Notes: a model not told the origin generated them from the sequence alone. Positions 1-9,440 are shown, numbered from the stretch's first letter. The stretch: 64,000 nt of DNA from JAADEM01 sp965371855 (GCA_965371855.1 CBDUZZ010000008.1:1-64000); one strand, 5' to 3'. Numbers and translations are program-made.

Positions 1-163
1 TAAATATAGAAAATATAAATAATTAATGACTTATGTTAGTACCATTACTCCTGAGAAGGGGTAGGGGTGGGTTATTACAAGTAGCATGATTATAAAAAGA
101 ATTCGTTCAAATTCGACTGCGTAGGGTAGGTTCATGTAATTAGTGATTAAAATTTATGAACAA

Positions 164-1565
164 ATGAAACAACTAATTTTTATTATCGGCATTATGCTTT
201 TAGCTTTAACAGTAAATGCTCAGAAAAATAGACAGAAAAATCAAATTGCAAAAGGTGTAAAACAGGTTCATGATCTTTTTAATAAGTCAATGACTGAAGG
301 GGTATCCTGTTACCGGATTCCTGCTATTGTAACAGCAACAAACGGAGATTTGATTGTAGCAATTGACGAACGCGCACCCTCCTGTGCAGATCTGAGAGGT
401 AGTAAAAACATAAATATAGTTATTCGCCGAAGTTCAGATAACGGCAAGACATGGACGGAGATTGAAAAGGTAGTTGATTTTCCGGATGGAAAATCTGCCT
501 CAGATCCGTCGATGATTGTTGACGAGATTACAAGCGATATCTTTCTTTTTTACAATTACATGGATTTGGACAAAGAGAAAGATGTCTACTACCTGCATGT
601 AGTTAAGAGTTTCGATAATGGAAAGAGCTGGTCAGAACCACAGGATATCACTTCTCAAATTGCAAAATCCGAATGGCATAATGATTTCAAATTTATTACC
701 TCGGGTCGCGGCATTCAGACAAGCACCGGTAAACTACTGCACTGCATGGTGAATTTAAACAGTGGGTTACACCTGTTTGGCAGCGACGATCATGGTGAAG
801 TGGTTTATTATCGATACTGCCATAAAACCCGGTAACGAATCAAAGGTGGTTGAACTGTCAGATGGGAGCTGGATGATTAACAGTCGTGTAAATGGCAAAG
901 GAATACGTTATGTTCATGTCTGGAAAGAATCAATGCCTGCCTGGTCAAATAATGGAGGCAAGACCTGGACAATTGGCGAACAACCCGTGTTCGATGTCCG
1001 TAAAGACAGTGTGCAGGTGAAAGGTATCTGCCAATTCGGACAAGGCTACGCTGGGGCAATTGATAACTACGTGTATGTTTATCTTGCCTGGCACGAAAGC
1101 AGTGACATTTACCTTGGACGTGTCAAAAAAAAACATCTTTTTGATCGCTCAAAATACAAGTACTTCGTTGCTTGCAACAAGGACGGAAGTGCGAAATGGA
1201 CAAGCTAATTTTCTGACAAAAGGCCGGTTTTTCACGATGATGGCAAGATGATCTGGCATCTTTCTGTCTCCTACAATCCGGGTATCAAACGATATTTGTT
1301 TACCAAACCTCACTTTACCGGAGGAGACAGGCGTTGGCAGGATGTCGCTTCGCTAGGGATCTTTGACGCACTCAAGCCGTAGGGACCATGGACTACGGTC
1401 TATTATCAGGATGACTTTCGAGATAGCAAAACGAAGTTCAATTATGTGTTGCCCACGAAGTTCATGAGCCATGATGGCCAGACAATGTGGTTAGCATGGT
1501 CTGGCTGGCCGGAATACGATAGCCTTAGTTTTATCAAATGTACATTGAAAATCATTGGGCAGTAA
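164..1565 (+). pseudogene. Decayed chimera: sialidase N-terminal half fused to a DUF4185-like tail
   Basis: The first part (164-835) encodes a signal peptide and the N-terminal half of an exo-alpha-sialidase, with the arginine motif SCYRIPAIV and Asp-boxes (SSDNGKTW, SFDNGKSW). Near 802-806 the frame changes: after SDDHG the homology continues in the +1 frame (IDTAIKPGNESKVVELSDG), as if two bases were lost from a GET/K-W Asp-box. From about position 920 the sequence no longer matches the paralogue at 25641. It resembles a DUF4185-type protein instead (YVYVYLAWHESSDIYLGRV, KPWGPWTTVYYQD, with the W of KPWGPW replaced by a stop). That tail has in-frame stops at 1206-1208 (TAA) and 1380-1382 (TAG) and ends at 1563-1565. 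The start was set at ATG 164 because a signal peptide follows; GTG 143 is the alternative. The DUF4185 assignment is from memory of the family pattern. Confidence 0.8.
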
Positions 1566-2165
1566 GTATATTAAATTAATTATAAAATTTGTATTAATAT
1601 AAGCTGTGTTTCCGAAACAAGTATATGGAAGTAAACAATGCCCGTCGTTTGAATTGCCTACAGTAGTTGTTTGCCTGAGTTTTTTAAAGCTATATTATTA
1701 TAAGGAAAAATTGAAAAATCAGTTTACAAATGAAATAAATATATTTGATTCGTTGAATTTGTCCTATAAATTGGAATTTACGAGTGGATTTTAAAAACCC
1801 GGCAATTAATTTCAATTGCATTATATGAAATTATTTAATAAATAATTACAAAAGATTTAATAAGAGAAAAACAGGAGTGTTAGTTTTCGTATTGATGGTA
1901 TTTATTAATCCTTGTACGCAGAAATCAGAAAATCCAACAATTTCACACAACAGGATGATTGAATTCCACCAAGTTTTCAATTAAGATTAATGGATTTTTC
2001 TGATTAAACTATTTCAATCCATCAGACAAATTGCATCAAAATCTCTGCAAATCATATTAAAATATTGATAATGCCAATATTTTAATTGATAAATACGCAT
2101 TTTTTGTGTAAATTTATAAGATGTGTATTTGACAGTTTAAGTTGTGAATTAAAATTAATTTAATC
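1566..2165. other. 600-bp non-coding stretch
   Basis: No credible gene is present. A 62-codon open frame at 1606-1794 has no recognisable content. At about 1879-1985 a short frame reads like a decayed lipoprotein leader (hydrophobic stretch, then NPCTQKSENP) and stops. It resembles the leader-to-KPNI junction of the sulfatases in this window, so it may be the stump of a lost sulfatase; this is weak. The 3' part (2000-2165) is very AT-rich and must contain the promoter of the T6SS block that starts at 2166. I could not fix a convincing TTTG/TAnnTTTG pair there. Confidence 0.5.
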
Positions 2166-3005
2166 ATGGATAACCGATTTATCATTATTATATTCCTTGT
2201 AGTATCATTAGTGATTTTTAGCTTAATTCTTAAGAAAAAACTAAAGGGAACAATACTTATTTCTCTATTATATATTATTGTTGTAGGTATCCTTATTGGT
2301 GTAGCAGGCTTCCTTGGTAATAAACATATTTTGTCGCTAACTCACCAAATGGTGTTTTATTTGTTAAGCGGATGGATGCTAATAATTGGCATATCACATG
2401 TTTTGCTTTTAAAGAAAATACTATCCTGGACTAAAGAAAATGAATTCTGGATTGAATTCTTCTTTACATTTATTATTGGATTAATAGGAGGAATATTTCT
2501 ATTACTTGTTTTTCAAATTTCAGATTATTCAGTTTTTACAGCGATCCATCTTACTTCACTATTTCTGTTTATACTACCTTACATTTTTTATGGCTGTTTA
2601 AGAAGTTATTTAAATATACCTGTAAAAATCCTTCGAAAGTGGTACTATCCGGTTGACCAGCATGTTGAAGACCCTTATGACAGGGAAATGGAGTCTCCTC
2701 TTGTTATGGGCTTTGAGTTTAAGAAAAAAAGTAATGATAAAAATATAACATCATTCAGAGCCAAAGCTCCAAAAGAGATGACTTTTGGAAAGCTATTTTA
2801 CTATTTTATAAACGATTATAACGATAGAAACCCTGATGAGAAAATTGAATACCTGGATGAGAACAATAAACCTGTAGATTGGATTTTTTATTTCAAACCT
2901 AAATGGTTTCGCAGCATTCGTTATATTGATCCTGAAGAGACAAACAGTTTCAATTTTGTTAAAGAGAATTCCGTAATTCTATGTAAACGTGTAACTGAAA
3001 AATAA
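2166..3005 (+). CDS. tssN: T6SSiii membrane protein TssN
   Basis: This 279-residue protein has five hydrophobic segments (about residues 4-22, 29-50, 60-82, 97-117 and 123-143) followed by a soluble C-terminal domain of roughly 130 residues. That layout, and its place directly before tssK, fit TssN of the Bacteroidota T6SS (subtype iii), which lacks the TssJ/L/M membrane complex. TssN is thought to be part of the substitute inner-membrane platform on which the baseplate docks; its exact role is not settled. It is the first gene of the plus-strand block, and tssK starts one base after its stop. No enzymatic motif is visible. The call rests on topology and context. Confidence 0.8.
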   Translation: MDNRFIIIIFLVVSLVIFSLILKKKLKGTILISLLYIIVVGILIGVAGFLGNKHILSLTHQMVFYLLSGWMLIIGISHVLLLKKILSWTKENEFWIEFFFTFIIGLIGGIFLLLVFQISDYSVFTAIHLTSLFLFILPYIFYGCLRSYLNIPVKILRKWYYPVDQHVEDPYDREMESPLVMGFEFKKKSNDKNITSFRAKAPKEMTFGKLFYYFINDYNDRNPDEKIEYLDENNKPVDWIFYFKPKWFRSIRYIDPEETNSFNFVKENSVILCKRVTEK

Positions 3006-3006
3006 G

Positions 3007-4149
3007 ATGGACAACAAAAGAATAGATCTTCCTGTTAACTGGATAGATGGAATGAAAGTAAATAGAAATCATTTCATTGCTACTGATAATAACATTGCGC
3101 AACAAGTAAAAAATACCTATTTATCATTTATTAATCCATTTAATTATGGGCTTTTACTACAGCAGGAAGGAGACAATGATCCGGTAAACATTGTTATCGA
3201 TATTGATAACCAGGCATATATTCATGTAAAGGTTTTAAATTGCAAAGCAATTACCCAAGGTGGATCAAGGATTGAAATTCAAAACAATTATTTTTCTGAG
3301 AATGATTTATCTGAAGCTATGCCACAAATAAAGATAGATTCTGAAAATGCCGTTGATAAAGATTATTTTATCGTCCTTACAGTAAATCCTTTCGAAAGAG
3401 TACCGTATGGAATACCGGCTCCCGAAGAAAATCCACCAAGATTACCCAGTGTACTGCCAAGATATAATTTATCGGTTCACACAGAAGAAGAAATAAATAC
3501 TATTCGAAATGAAAATTCATTGATAATTGGCAAACTGCATGTAAAAAATAATAAACCTGAAATTGACGATAATTATATTCCTCCCTGCCAAACAATATTC
3601 AGTCATCCAAAACTTGTTGAATACCACGCACAACTTGTAAAAGTAATGGGGCAGATTGAGATTGATATTATTAATATTCTGCATGGAATAAACGACAAAA
3701 AACAGAGTACGAATATTGCCGGAACTGTAGAAGAAGTTTCAAATGCAATACTTACTTTTATAGGGGTTCACATGGTTGAATTCAGAAATATTGCAAAATA
3801 TCACTCACCAGTTTATATTTTTGAACAAATAGCTGCACTTGCCAGAACTATTGTTAATTCGATAAACAAACAGTCGTCGGCAGATAAGGAAGAGTTTTTA
3901 AATTATGTTAAAGACTGGAGTGGTCTAGACCAGGGATTGTTTAAAGAGCTGTTAATTAATGCAATTGAGTACAAATATAATCATAATGATATTAATGAAT
4001 CAATTAATAATATGGCTCCTTTTGTAAATGCTATTTCAAAGGTTTGTAATACACTTAGTAATCTTGATTTTATTGGGAAGAAAAAAGACCGTCATATTTT
4101 TGTGAAAGAGCAAAAAGAAAAGCCGGGAAGCAGTTTTCTAGTTGACTAA
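3007..4149 (+). CDS. tssK: T6SS baseplate protein TssK
   Basis: The N-terminus (LPVNWIDGMKVNRNHF) is the Bacteroidota form of the TssK signature, V-x-W-x-G-M followed by an H-F pair. TssK trimers join the TssF/TssG wedges of the baseplate to the membrane complex in the cytoplasm. At 380 residues it is shorter than the proteobacterial proteins (about 440-450), as is usual for this subtype. The middle is beta-rich and the C-terminal half is helical. It follows tssN by one base and precedes tssO by about 30 bases, so the three are surely co-transcribed. Confidence 0.88.
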   Translation: MDNKRIDLPVNWIDGMKVNRNHFIATDNNIAQQVKNTYLSFINPFNYGLLLQQEGDNDPVNIVIDIDNQAYIHVKVLNCKAITQGGSRIEIQNNYFSENDLSEAMPQIKIDSENAVDKDYFIVLTVNPFERVPYGIPAPEENPPRLPSVLPRYNLSVHTEEEINTIRNENSLIIGKLHVKNNKPEIDDNYIPPCQTIFSHPKLVEYHAQLVKVMGQIEIDIINILHGINDKKQSTNIAGTVEEVSNAILTFIGVHMVEFRNIAKYHSPVYIFEQIAALARTIVNSINKQSSADKEEFLNYVKDWSGLDQGLFKELLINAIEYKYNHNDINESINNMAPFVNAISKVCNTLSNLDFIGKKKDRHIFVKEQKEKPGSSFLVD

Positions 4150-4180
4150 TTATTAGTTTAAATATTATAAAATTTTATTT

Positions 4181-4831
4181 ATGGATCCATTAAATAAACA
4201 GGAACGGACAGAAGCTTTTATAAAAATGCTGGCATTTTTTTTATTGGCTGTTATTGTAGTTTCAATCCCAATGTATTTTGCATTTCGATTACCTGAAAAG
4301 GAAAATGCATTGAATCAGGTTGAGTACAATAATCTCTCTTCTCAATTGGAAGAGATTAACAATTTTGAGTTGGAGTTTTTAATTAAAACAGATTCTGCAA
4401 TATCTCTTTTTAATGCATTTAAAAATGCAGAGGATGAGTTGATTAGGGATAAAATGCAGCTTAGATATTCCAGTGTAACTAATGCAATGGAAGATTATCT
4501 TGAAAAGATAAGTGATGATACAATTAAATTCCAATTGTATGATAATATTATTTATACTTATAATAATTTATTTAGTACTTGGGCAGAAATGAATGATTTG
4601 CGTGAGCAACTTGACGAATGTATGAAAACAAGTTCTGCCCAAAGTGCCGCAGTTATTAAGGAAAAAGAAAAGGCAACCAAGGAAAACGAAAAGAGTATTA
4701 GGGAAAAAGAAATTGATTTGATAAACAAGGCATTGAACAAACATAATGGGAGTATAAGATTGGCAGCGAAAGAACTTGGTACAACGGAAAGGAAGTTGAA
4801 AAAACGAATGAAAGAGTTAGGCATTAATTAA
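4181..4831 (+). CDS. tssO: T6SSiii membrane protein TssO with C-terminal Fis-like helix-turn-helix
   Basis: This 216-residue protein has one transmembrane segment (about residues 15-35), then a long helical, coiled-coil-prone region. It lies between tssK and tssG, where the subtype iii protein TssO is expected. The last 40 or so residues read INKALNKHNGSIRLAAKELG followed by TTERKLKKRMKELGIN. This aligns well with the DNA-binding end of Fis and the HTH_8 domain of NtrC-type activators (L...GN...AA..LG....L..K.K..G). A charged segment rich in KEKE repeats links the two parts. Whether all TssO proteins end this way I cannot say from one sequence. If it binds DNA the C-terminus must be cytoplasmic, which would set the topology. 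Confidence 0.72.
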   Translation: MDPLNKQERTEAFIKMLAFFLLAVIVVSIPMYFAFRLPEKENALNQVEYNNLSSQLEEINNFELEFLIKTDSAISLFNAFKNAEDELIRDKMQLRYSSVTNAMEDYLEKISDDTIKFQLYDNIIYTYNNLFSTWAEMNDLREQLDECMKTSSAQSAAVIKEKEKATKENEKSIREKEIDLINKALNKHNGSIRLAAKELGTTERKLKKRMKELGIN

Positions 4832-4851
4832 AATACTCAGTACATTATTCA

Positions 4852-5805
4852 ATGGTAAATAGTGATAAAATATCTGTAATCATCCAAAATATTCTCTTTG
4901 ACTTCAAAGCAGAGGTATTAATTGGAGATTTGATTGTGAATGGTTTGGAAAGTGAAGATTTTATAACTATCCCCAAGGGCACATTTAAACGCAGGTATGC
5001 TCGTGATATTGATTCCACAGAGGAGATAAAATTTGAAAATGGGCAAAAGGTAGTTGCATTTTATTTAAACCGCGATGGACTGTACGATTCTCTCCCGGAA
5101 GGATTATTTCACGAAAAAACTGATAGGTCAGAAAAGGAATCTGATAAAATTTCGAATGAATCAAAAAAACTGAAGGCAGAAGAGAAGGCTGTCAGGGAAT
5201 TTTTCCTCCCGTTTGAAAACGAAATATTCTTTCAACGTGTTCAGCTTGAACTAGAAGAAAGAGAAGTTTTATCCCGGTTTAATGATAATCTTTTTGATGA
5301 TATCTATCCTGAATTCTGGAATATAGATAAATCGTTGAATAGAAAATATATTTCCCGGATGATTTTGCTGTTGCATTTTTCTTATCGGATAGCAGGTAAT
5401 TGTGCACTTACTGCAAAATGTTTAGAATCAATTCTGGAAGAAAAGGTAACTGTTGAAATTGTAAGAAACAATAATTCAGAAAATAGAAAAATTGGCAGAA
5501 GCACTAATGCTGTTCAAAACTGTTTGCTTGGAACAGGCGAATTAGGTGTTGACTTTGTTTGCGGAGAGAATTTTGACAGTTTTGGTAAAACAATGGAATT
5601 CACTATTGGCCCCTTAAAAAATACAAGAGTTGTTGAATATCTGGAGAACGGTGCTGTCTCAAAATTTTTGAAATGCTTTTTTAATTATTTTATTCCAGTC
5701 GAGTTGGATGTAAAAACAAATATTCTTGTTGATAAGTTGGAACAGAATTTTATTTTAAGTGAAATGAAAGAAGGATCTGTGCTGGGTTTTGAATCAGCAA
5801 TTTAA
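4852..5805 (+). CDS. tssG: T6SS baseplate protein TssG
   Basis: This 317-residue protein sits between tssO and tssE and fits the Bacteroidota TssG family. TssG pairs with two TssF copies in the baseplate wedge and contacts TssK. A segment around residues 124-140 (FLPFENEIFFQRVQLELEE) is followed by an aromatic helix and a central IAGNCALTAKCLESIL region, as in TssG relatives where the middle domain carries a conserved beta-sheet fold. A lysine- and glutamate-rich linker lies near residues 90-117. The ATG at 4852 follows the tssO stop by 20 bases. The end overlaps a possible early TTG start of tssE. The assignment depends largely on gene order. Confidence 0.75.
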   Translation: MVNSDKISVIIQNILFDFKAEVLIGDLIVNGLESEDFITIPKGTFKRRYARDIDSTEEIKFENGQKVVAFYLNRDGLYDSLPEGLFHEKTDRSEKESDKISNESKKLKAEEKAVREFFLPFENEIFFQRVQLELEEREVLSRFNDNLFDDIYPEFWNIDKSLNRKYISRMILLLHFSYRIAGNCALTAKCLESILEEKVTVEIVRNNNSENRKIGRSTNAVQNCLLGTGELGVDFVCGENFDSFGKTMEFTIGPLKNTRVVEYLENGAVSKFLKCFFNYFIPVELDVKTNILVDKLEQNFILSEMKEGSVLGFESAI

Positions 5806-5827
5806 CAGAATTGCAAAAAATAGCCGG

Positions 5828-6256
5828 ATGATAACTAATTATTATAAATTACCGTTACAATTGGCTCGAATAAGCCAAAAGAAGGAGCATCCTAAATGTA
5901 CTTTGTCTGAATCTGTTGCAATTATGGTACACCTGATTTCTGTTACCTATTTTGGCGAATGTAAACATGATGAAACTTTTGGATGCGAAATTTGGGAGAA
6001 CGATTTTGAAAACATTGTTAATTCCCAAGTATATCGGGATAAATTAATGAATTCTATTCAACAAACAATTGAAAAACAGGAGCCTCGATTAACAAATATC
6101 AGTGTTGACGTGCAAATAGAACAGATTGATTACAATTTATTTCAGCGAAGAATTAAAAGTAGAATTACTCTGAAAGTGCTGGGAACACTGGTTTTAACAA
6201 ATGAATCTTTTTCGCATACCGACCAGTTTTTTATTGGCCCATTATCATATTATTAA
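5828..6256 (+). CDS. tssE: T6SS baseplate protein TssE (gp25-like)
   Basis: This small protein shows the gp25/TssE pattern: an N-terminal LPLQL segment, SESVAIMVHLISVTYFGE, FGCEIWEND, then SIQQTIEKQEPRLTNISVDV, the conserved E-P-R-L core found in phage T4 gp25. TssE starts sheath polymerisation at the baseplate. ATG 5828 gives 142 residues and begins like other Bacteroidota TssE proteins (M-x-NYYKLPL). A TTG at 5789 in the same frame would add 13 residues and overlap tssG; I consider it less likely. tssF starts six bases after the stop. Confidence 0.85.
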   Translation: MITNYYKLPLQLARISQKKEHPKCTLSESVAIMVHLISVTYFGECKHDETFGCEIWENDFENIVNSQVYRDKLMNSIQQTIEKQEPRLTNISVDVQIEQIDYNLFQRRIKSRITLKVLGTLVLTNESFSHTDQFFIGPLSYY

Positions 6257-6261
6257 ACAAA

Positions 6262-8124
6262 ATGCAGGAAAGTAAAGAGAAAATAAGTAACCGGATGATT
6301 AAGAATGCCTCCAGAATATGGGGGTTTCAAGATACTCAGTCAGAAAGTTCGTTCGACCCCTTTGTGGGTATGATCCTCGGGGCACTTGCAAATGAATTGG
6401 CAAAAATTTCAAATGACATAAATACAATCGAATCAAGGGTGCTCGAGAAACTGGTTGAATTGCTTACGCCAGATCCTATTACCGGTCCCTTTCCTGCCCA
6501 TGCCCTTCTTCGGGCGAAATCTGTTGATCCGGTTTTTACTATCGATCCATTTTATCAATTCTTTATAAATAAAAAATTTATTATTCCAGGAGAACATTCT
6601 GTTGATGAGAAACCAGTTTTTTTTACACCTGCCGGGAACTACAAACTGTTTAATGGGCAAATCAAATTTTTAGTTACAGGAGCAAAAGTTTTTGAATTTC
6701 ACGAAGATCATCATAAAGAGATTATTGCTTTGGCGCAGCCTGGCAAGTCGCTAAAAACTTCTGAAATTTGGTTTGGGTTAGATTTTCATGAAGATGTTGA
6801 ATCGCTTGAAGGTTTATCTATCTGTTTCGACCTGCTAAATGAAGCATACGAAAATAGCTTTTACGAATCGTTGGCAAAAGGGAAATGGACGATTAACAAT
6901 CAATCGGTTATTTTCACTCAAGGTTTTGATAATGAAAATAATATTGAAACAAACAGCCTTGATTTGCTTTTAAAAAATGAGTTGGATGTTACTACCAAAG
7001 TTTGCAGTCACATTAACCGGTTTTATCATAAGAAATTTCAAACCCTTACCGGAGGACAGTCCTCATTGTCAGAACTTTCAACAAACGAAAATATCCCAAA
7101 TGCTTTTATTAATATTTTTTCGCCAAAAGATCTTGAAAATATAGAGGATAATTTGATTTGGATAAAGGTTGAATTTCCTCAGGTAATGCCACCAGAAGTC
7201 CTCGAGGACCTGTTTTGTTCAATAAATTGTTTCCCGGCATTTAATCGTCATTTAAACGAATTCACACAATCTTCCCGAGATTTTATCAATATAATTCCTC
7301 TGTTAACTGAAGAAGTTTTCTTTGATATGAAAAGGGTGACAAGCAGCAATGGGAAATCTTTTACCATAAAATCATTTTCGGGGATTAACGAAGTAGAGAA
7401 TGAGACATTTATTGTAAGACATGGAGGAGTTGGGCGGTTCGATTCGCGCAATGCTGCTGAAATAGTTAGTTATTTACTCGAATTATTAAGAGACGAAAGT
7501 GCGGCATTCTCTATAATCGGTGCCGATATGATTGCTTCCGACTTAAAAGAGCTGAACCAAACCATAACCCGTTTGGAGCAACGGCTTGACGAAAGCAATG
7601 TAATTAAAAATGACATCTCCTATCTGCTGCTAAAGGCACATCCTGAAGATGAAACTCTTTTTGTTGAATTCTGGACAACTAATGGTGAGTTTGCCAATAA
7701 AATTAAGAGTGGCGAGAAACTGTTTGTTTACGATGGAAGCGACCTTTGGCCTGATAGTGTTTCAACAATTACCCCAACTGTGGGTGGCAGAGAAAGTATG
7801 AACTCAGAAGAACGGGTAAATGCTTACCGGAAAGCACTTCTTTCGCATGGCAGGGTGATTACAAAAGAAGATATAAAAGCTCTTTGTTTTGAACATTTTG
7901 GCAATCTGTTAAAAAAAGTAGAGATAAAAAAAGGCTTACAAACCGGGAAATCTACTGACAGTGGATTTATCCAAACTCTGGATATCTTCCTCACCCTTGC
8001 AAAATCTTGCGATGATTTTGATGATGATGAATTGCAATTCCTGAAAAAGGATCTGTTAATTAAGCTTGAAGAACAATCGGCAAGTGTTTTACCTTTTAGA
8101 TGTTTTGTAAAGAGGCAAGAGTAG
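6262..8124 (+). CDS. tssF: T6SS baseplate protein TssF
   Basis: This 620-residue protein is TssF, the largest baseplate wedge component, which forms a 2:1 complex with TssG and holds the VgrG hub. The N-terminal third has typical family features: a DPFVGMILGALANELAKI segment, the helix that follows it, and LVELLTPDPITGPFPAHALL, where proteobacterial TssF has a similar P-x-P/A-H stretch. The length is close to the usual 580-620. It is the last core T6SS gene of the plus-strand block; an 88-base gap separates it from the LysM lipoprotein gene. No truncation or odd codon use was noticed. Confidence 0.88.
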   Translation: MQESKEKISNRMIKNASRIWGFQDTQSESSFDPFVGMILGALANELAKISNDINTIESRVLEKLVELLTPDPITGPFPAHALLRAKSVDPVFTIDPFYQFFINKKFIIPGEHSVDEKPVFFTPAGNYKLFNGQIKFLVTGAKVFEFHEDHHKEIIALAQPGKSLKTSEIWFGLDFHEDVESLEGLSICFDLLNEAYENSFYESLAKGKWTINNQSVIFTQGFDNENNIETNSLDLLLKNELDVTTKVCSHINRFYHKKFQTLTGGQSSLSELSTNENIPNAFINIFSPKDLENIEDNLIWIKVEFPQVMPPEVLEDLFCSINCFPAFNRHLNEFTQSSRDFINIIPLLTEEVFFDMKRVTSSNGKSFTIKSFSGINEVENETFIVRHGGVGRFDSRNAAEIVSYLLELLRDESAAFSIIGADMIASDLKELNQTITRLEQRLDESNVIKNDISYLLLKAHPEDETLFVEFWTTNGEFANKIKSGEKLFVYDGSDLWPDSVSTITPTVGGRESMNSEERVNAYRKALLSHGRVITKEDIKALCFEHFGNLLKKVEIKKGLQTGKSTDSGFIQTLDIFLTLAKSCDDFDDDELQFLKKDLLIKLEEQSASVLPFRCFVKRQE

Positions 8125-8212
8125 TGTTTTAAACTATTGATTATAAGTAAAATATTTCGTAACTTACATTTGTTGTTGTTTGGATTGGCAGTAAATTAAT
8201 AAACGGAAGAAA

Positions 8213-8530
8213 ATGAAACTTACAGTCTTATTATTTATCATCGTATTTGTGTTGGCAGGTTGCGCTTCACAAAAAAGTGTTAAAGATGCTTCTCCGGAAA
8301 AAACTTATACAAGCGATGATACCATAAAAACGGAAGGTGTTACCACTTCGGCAGATACTTCTGTGCAAGAAACAAAGATTCACATTGTTCAAAAGGACGA
8401 GAGTCTATCTGTTATTGCCGAGAAGTATGGAGTATCAGTGCAGGATATTGTTAATGTTAATAATATTGTTAATGTTAATTTGATTAAAATTAACCAGAAA
8501 TTGATTATTCCTAAGAGGAAGAAGGATTGA
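8213..8530 (+). CDS. LysM-domain lipoprotein at the end of the T6SS plus-strand block
   Basis: A 105-residue secreted lipoprotein. Residues 1-16 form a signal peptide with lipobox LAGC, so Cys17 would be lipidated. A Ser/Thr/Asp-rich linker (about 18-58) leads to a single LysM domain (about 59-102: HIVQKDESLSVIAEKYGVSV ... IKINQKLIIP), which binds peptidoglycan. T6SSiii systems lack TssJ, TssL and TssM but have small lipoproteins such as TssQ. This protein could be TssQ or a functional stand-in that anchors the apparatus to the cell wall. I cannot tell whether it is a true TssQ. Its gene converges on the Fic-like gene with only 15 bases between the stops. Confidence 0.75.
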   Translation: MKLTVLLFIIVFVLAGCASQKSVKDASPEKTYTSDDTIKTEGVTTSADTSVQETKIHIVQKDESLSVIAEKYGVSVQDIVNVNNIVNVNLIKINQKLIIPKRKKD

Positions 8531-8545
8531 GAAGTTGTTTGAAAT

Positions 8546-9382
8546 TTATCCCATACTCATATTTAACAATTCATTTTGCAGAGCGTACGAAAAACCCTTA
8601 AACTGCTTTCCTCCTTTTAGTAAAGTTATAGCATATGCTAACCTTGAAATTCTTTTATTTCCATCTTTAAATGGCTGCACAGCACCAATGGCACCAAAAT
8701 AAAACAATGCATAATCTTCCCACTTATCGTCGCCCTGAGCTGGCCAGTGTGCCATATTTTTATCTTTTAAAAACCATCTTAATAAATATCTTCCACCAAC
8801 ACTCGAGGGATAGTTTACCCCCAGAGTAATTGTTCGATAATCTTTGTTCATGCCAGGAACAATTTGTTTATGGGCATTTACAATAAGATGGTCATCTCTA
8901 CCGATGGGAGGCATTGTTTTTATTAGAACGGTATTTTCATATAATATGGTTCGCACATTCCCTTTTAGTTTGGCATCCATGCCAGATTTGACCATCCAAT
9001 TACATGCTTCTCTTATTTCATCCATTGGGTTTCCTTTACTACGGTTTGTTTGTGGGATTTTCCCCCTTAAGCTACCTGTTGTTGCTTTGTTCCAAAGTTG
9101 ATTAACATATATTTTTCTCCTATCAATATTTTTTTTCTCAAAATCTAAAAATGAAGATATTTGTGATTGAAACGAATTCATAGAGGAAGGTTCATGAGTA
9201 AATGGATCTTTCCCTTTAGGAAACTTGTCCCAAATCATTCCTACAACATAAGAGGCGTATAGTCTGCCAATTAATCCTTTTAGACGATTGTATTCAGGAA
9301 GCTCTTCCGTAATTTTGTAATACTCATCTCTAGTTACTTCTAGTCTTTTCTTTTTTCTTGAGAATAACTTTTTAAAAACCAT
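8546..9382 (-). CDS. Fic-domain protein with degenerate catalytic motif, candidate T6SS effector
   Basis: This 278-residue protein is encoded directly after PAAR and VgrG, the usual place for a T6SS cargo effector. Near its end it has QPFKDGNKR (residues 236-244), matching the Fic motif HPFx[D/E]GN[G/K]R except that the catalytic His is Gln. The codon is CAG (8675-8677, minus strand), one base from a His codon. The flanking helices (ALFYFGAIGAV before; ISRLAYAITLL after) fit the Fic fold. Fic enzymes transfer AMP, UMP, phosphocholine or phosphate to target proteins. The N-terminus (KKLFSRKKKRLEV) is strongly basic. No inhibitory [S/T]xxxE[G/N] helix and no adjacent immunity gene are evident. 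ATG 9382 was chosen over TTG 9427 because initiation in this phylum is mostly at ATG. Confidence 0.7.
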   Translation of the reverse strand: MVFKKLFSRKKKRLEVTRDEYYKITEELPEYNRLKGLIGRLYASYVVGMIWDKFPKGKDPFTHEPSSMNSFQSQISSFLDFEKKNIDRRKIYVNQLWNKATTGSLRGKIPQTNRSKGNPMDEIREACNWMVKSGMDAKLKGNVRTILYENTVLIKTMPPIGRDDHLIVNAHKQIVPGMNKDYRTITLGVNYPSSVGGRYLLRWFLKDKNMAHWPAQGDDKWEDYALFYFGAIGAVQPFKDGNKRISRLAYAITLLKGGKQFKGFSYALQNELLNMSMG

Positions 9383-9440
9383 AATAAAGATTTTAGAAGT
9401 TTGAAAAAAACTAATGTTAAAATACAATTTTTATTTGCAT

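Noticed and set aside
1606..1794. A 62-codon open frame as a small gene
   Set aside because: No signal, domain or coupling to neighbours; composition like the surrounding non-coding DNA.
4558..4824. An 88-codon minus-strand frame inside tssO, hydrophobic
   Set aside because: It is the antisense shadow of the Lys/Glu-rich coiled coil of TssO.
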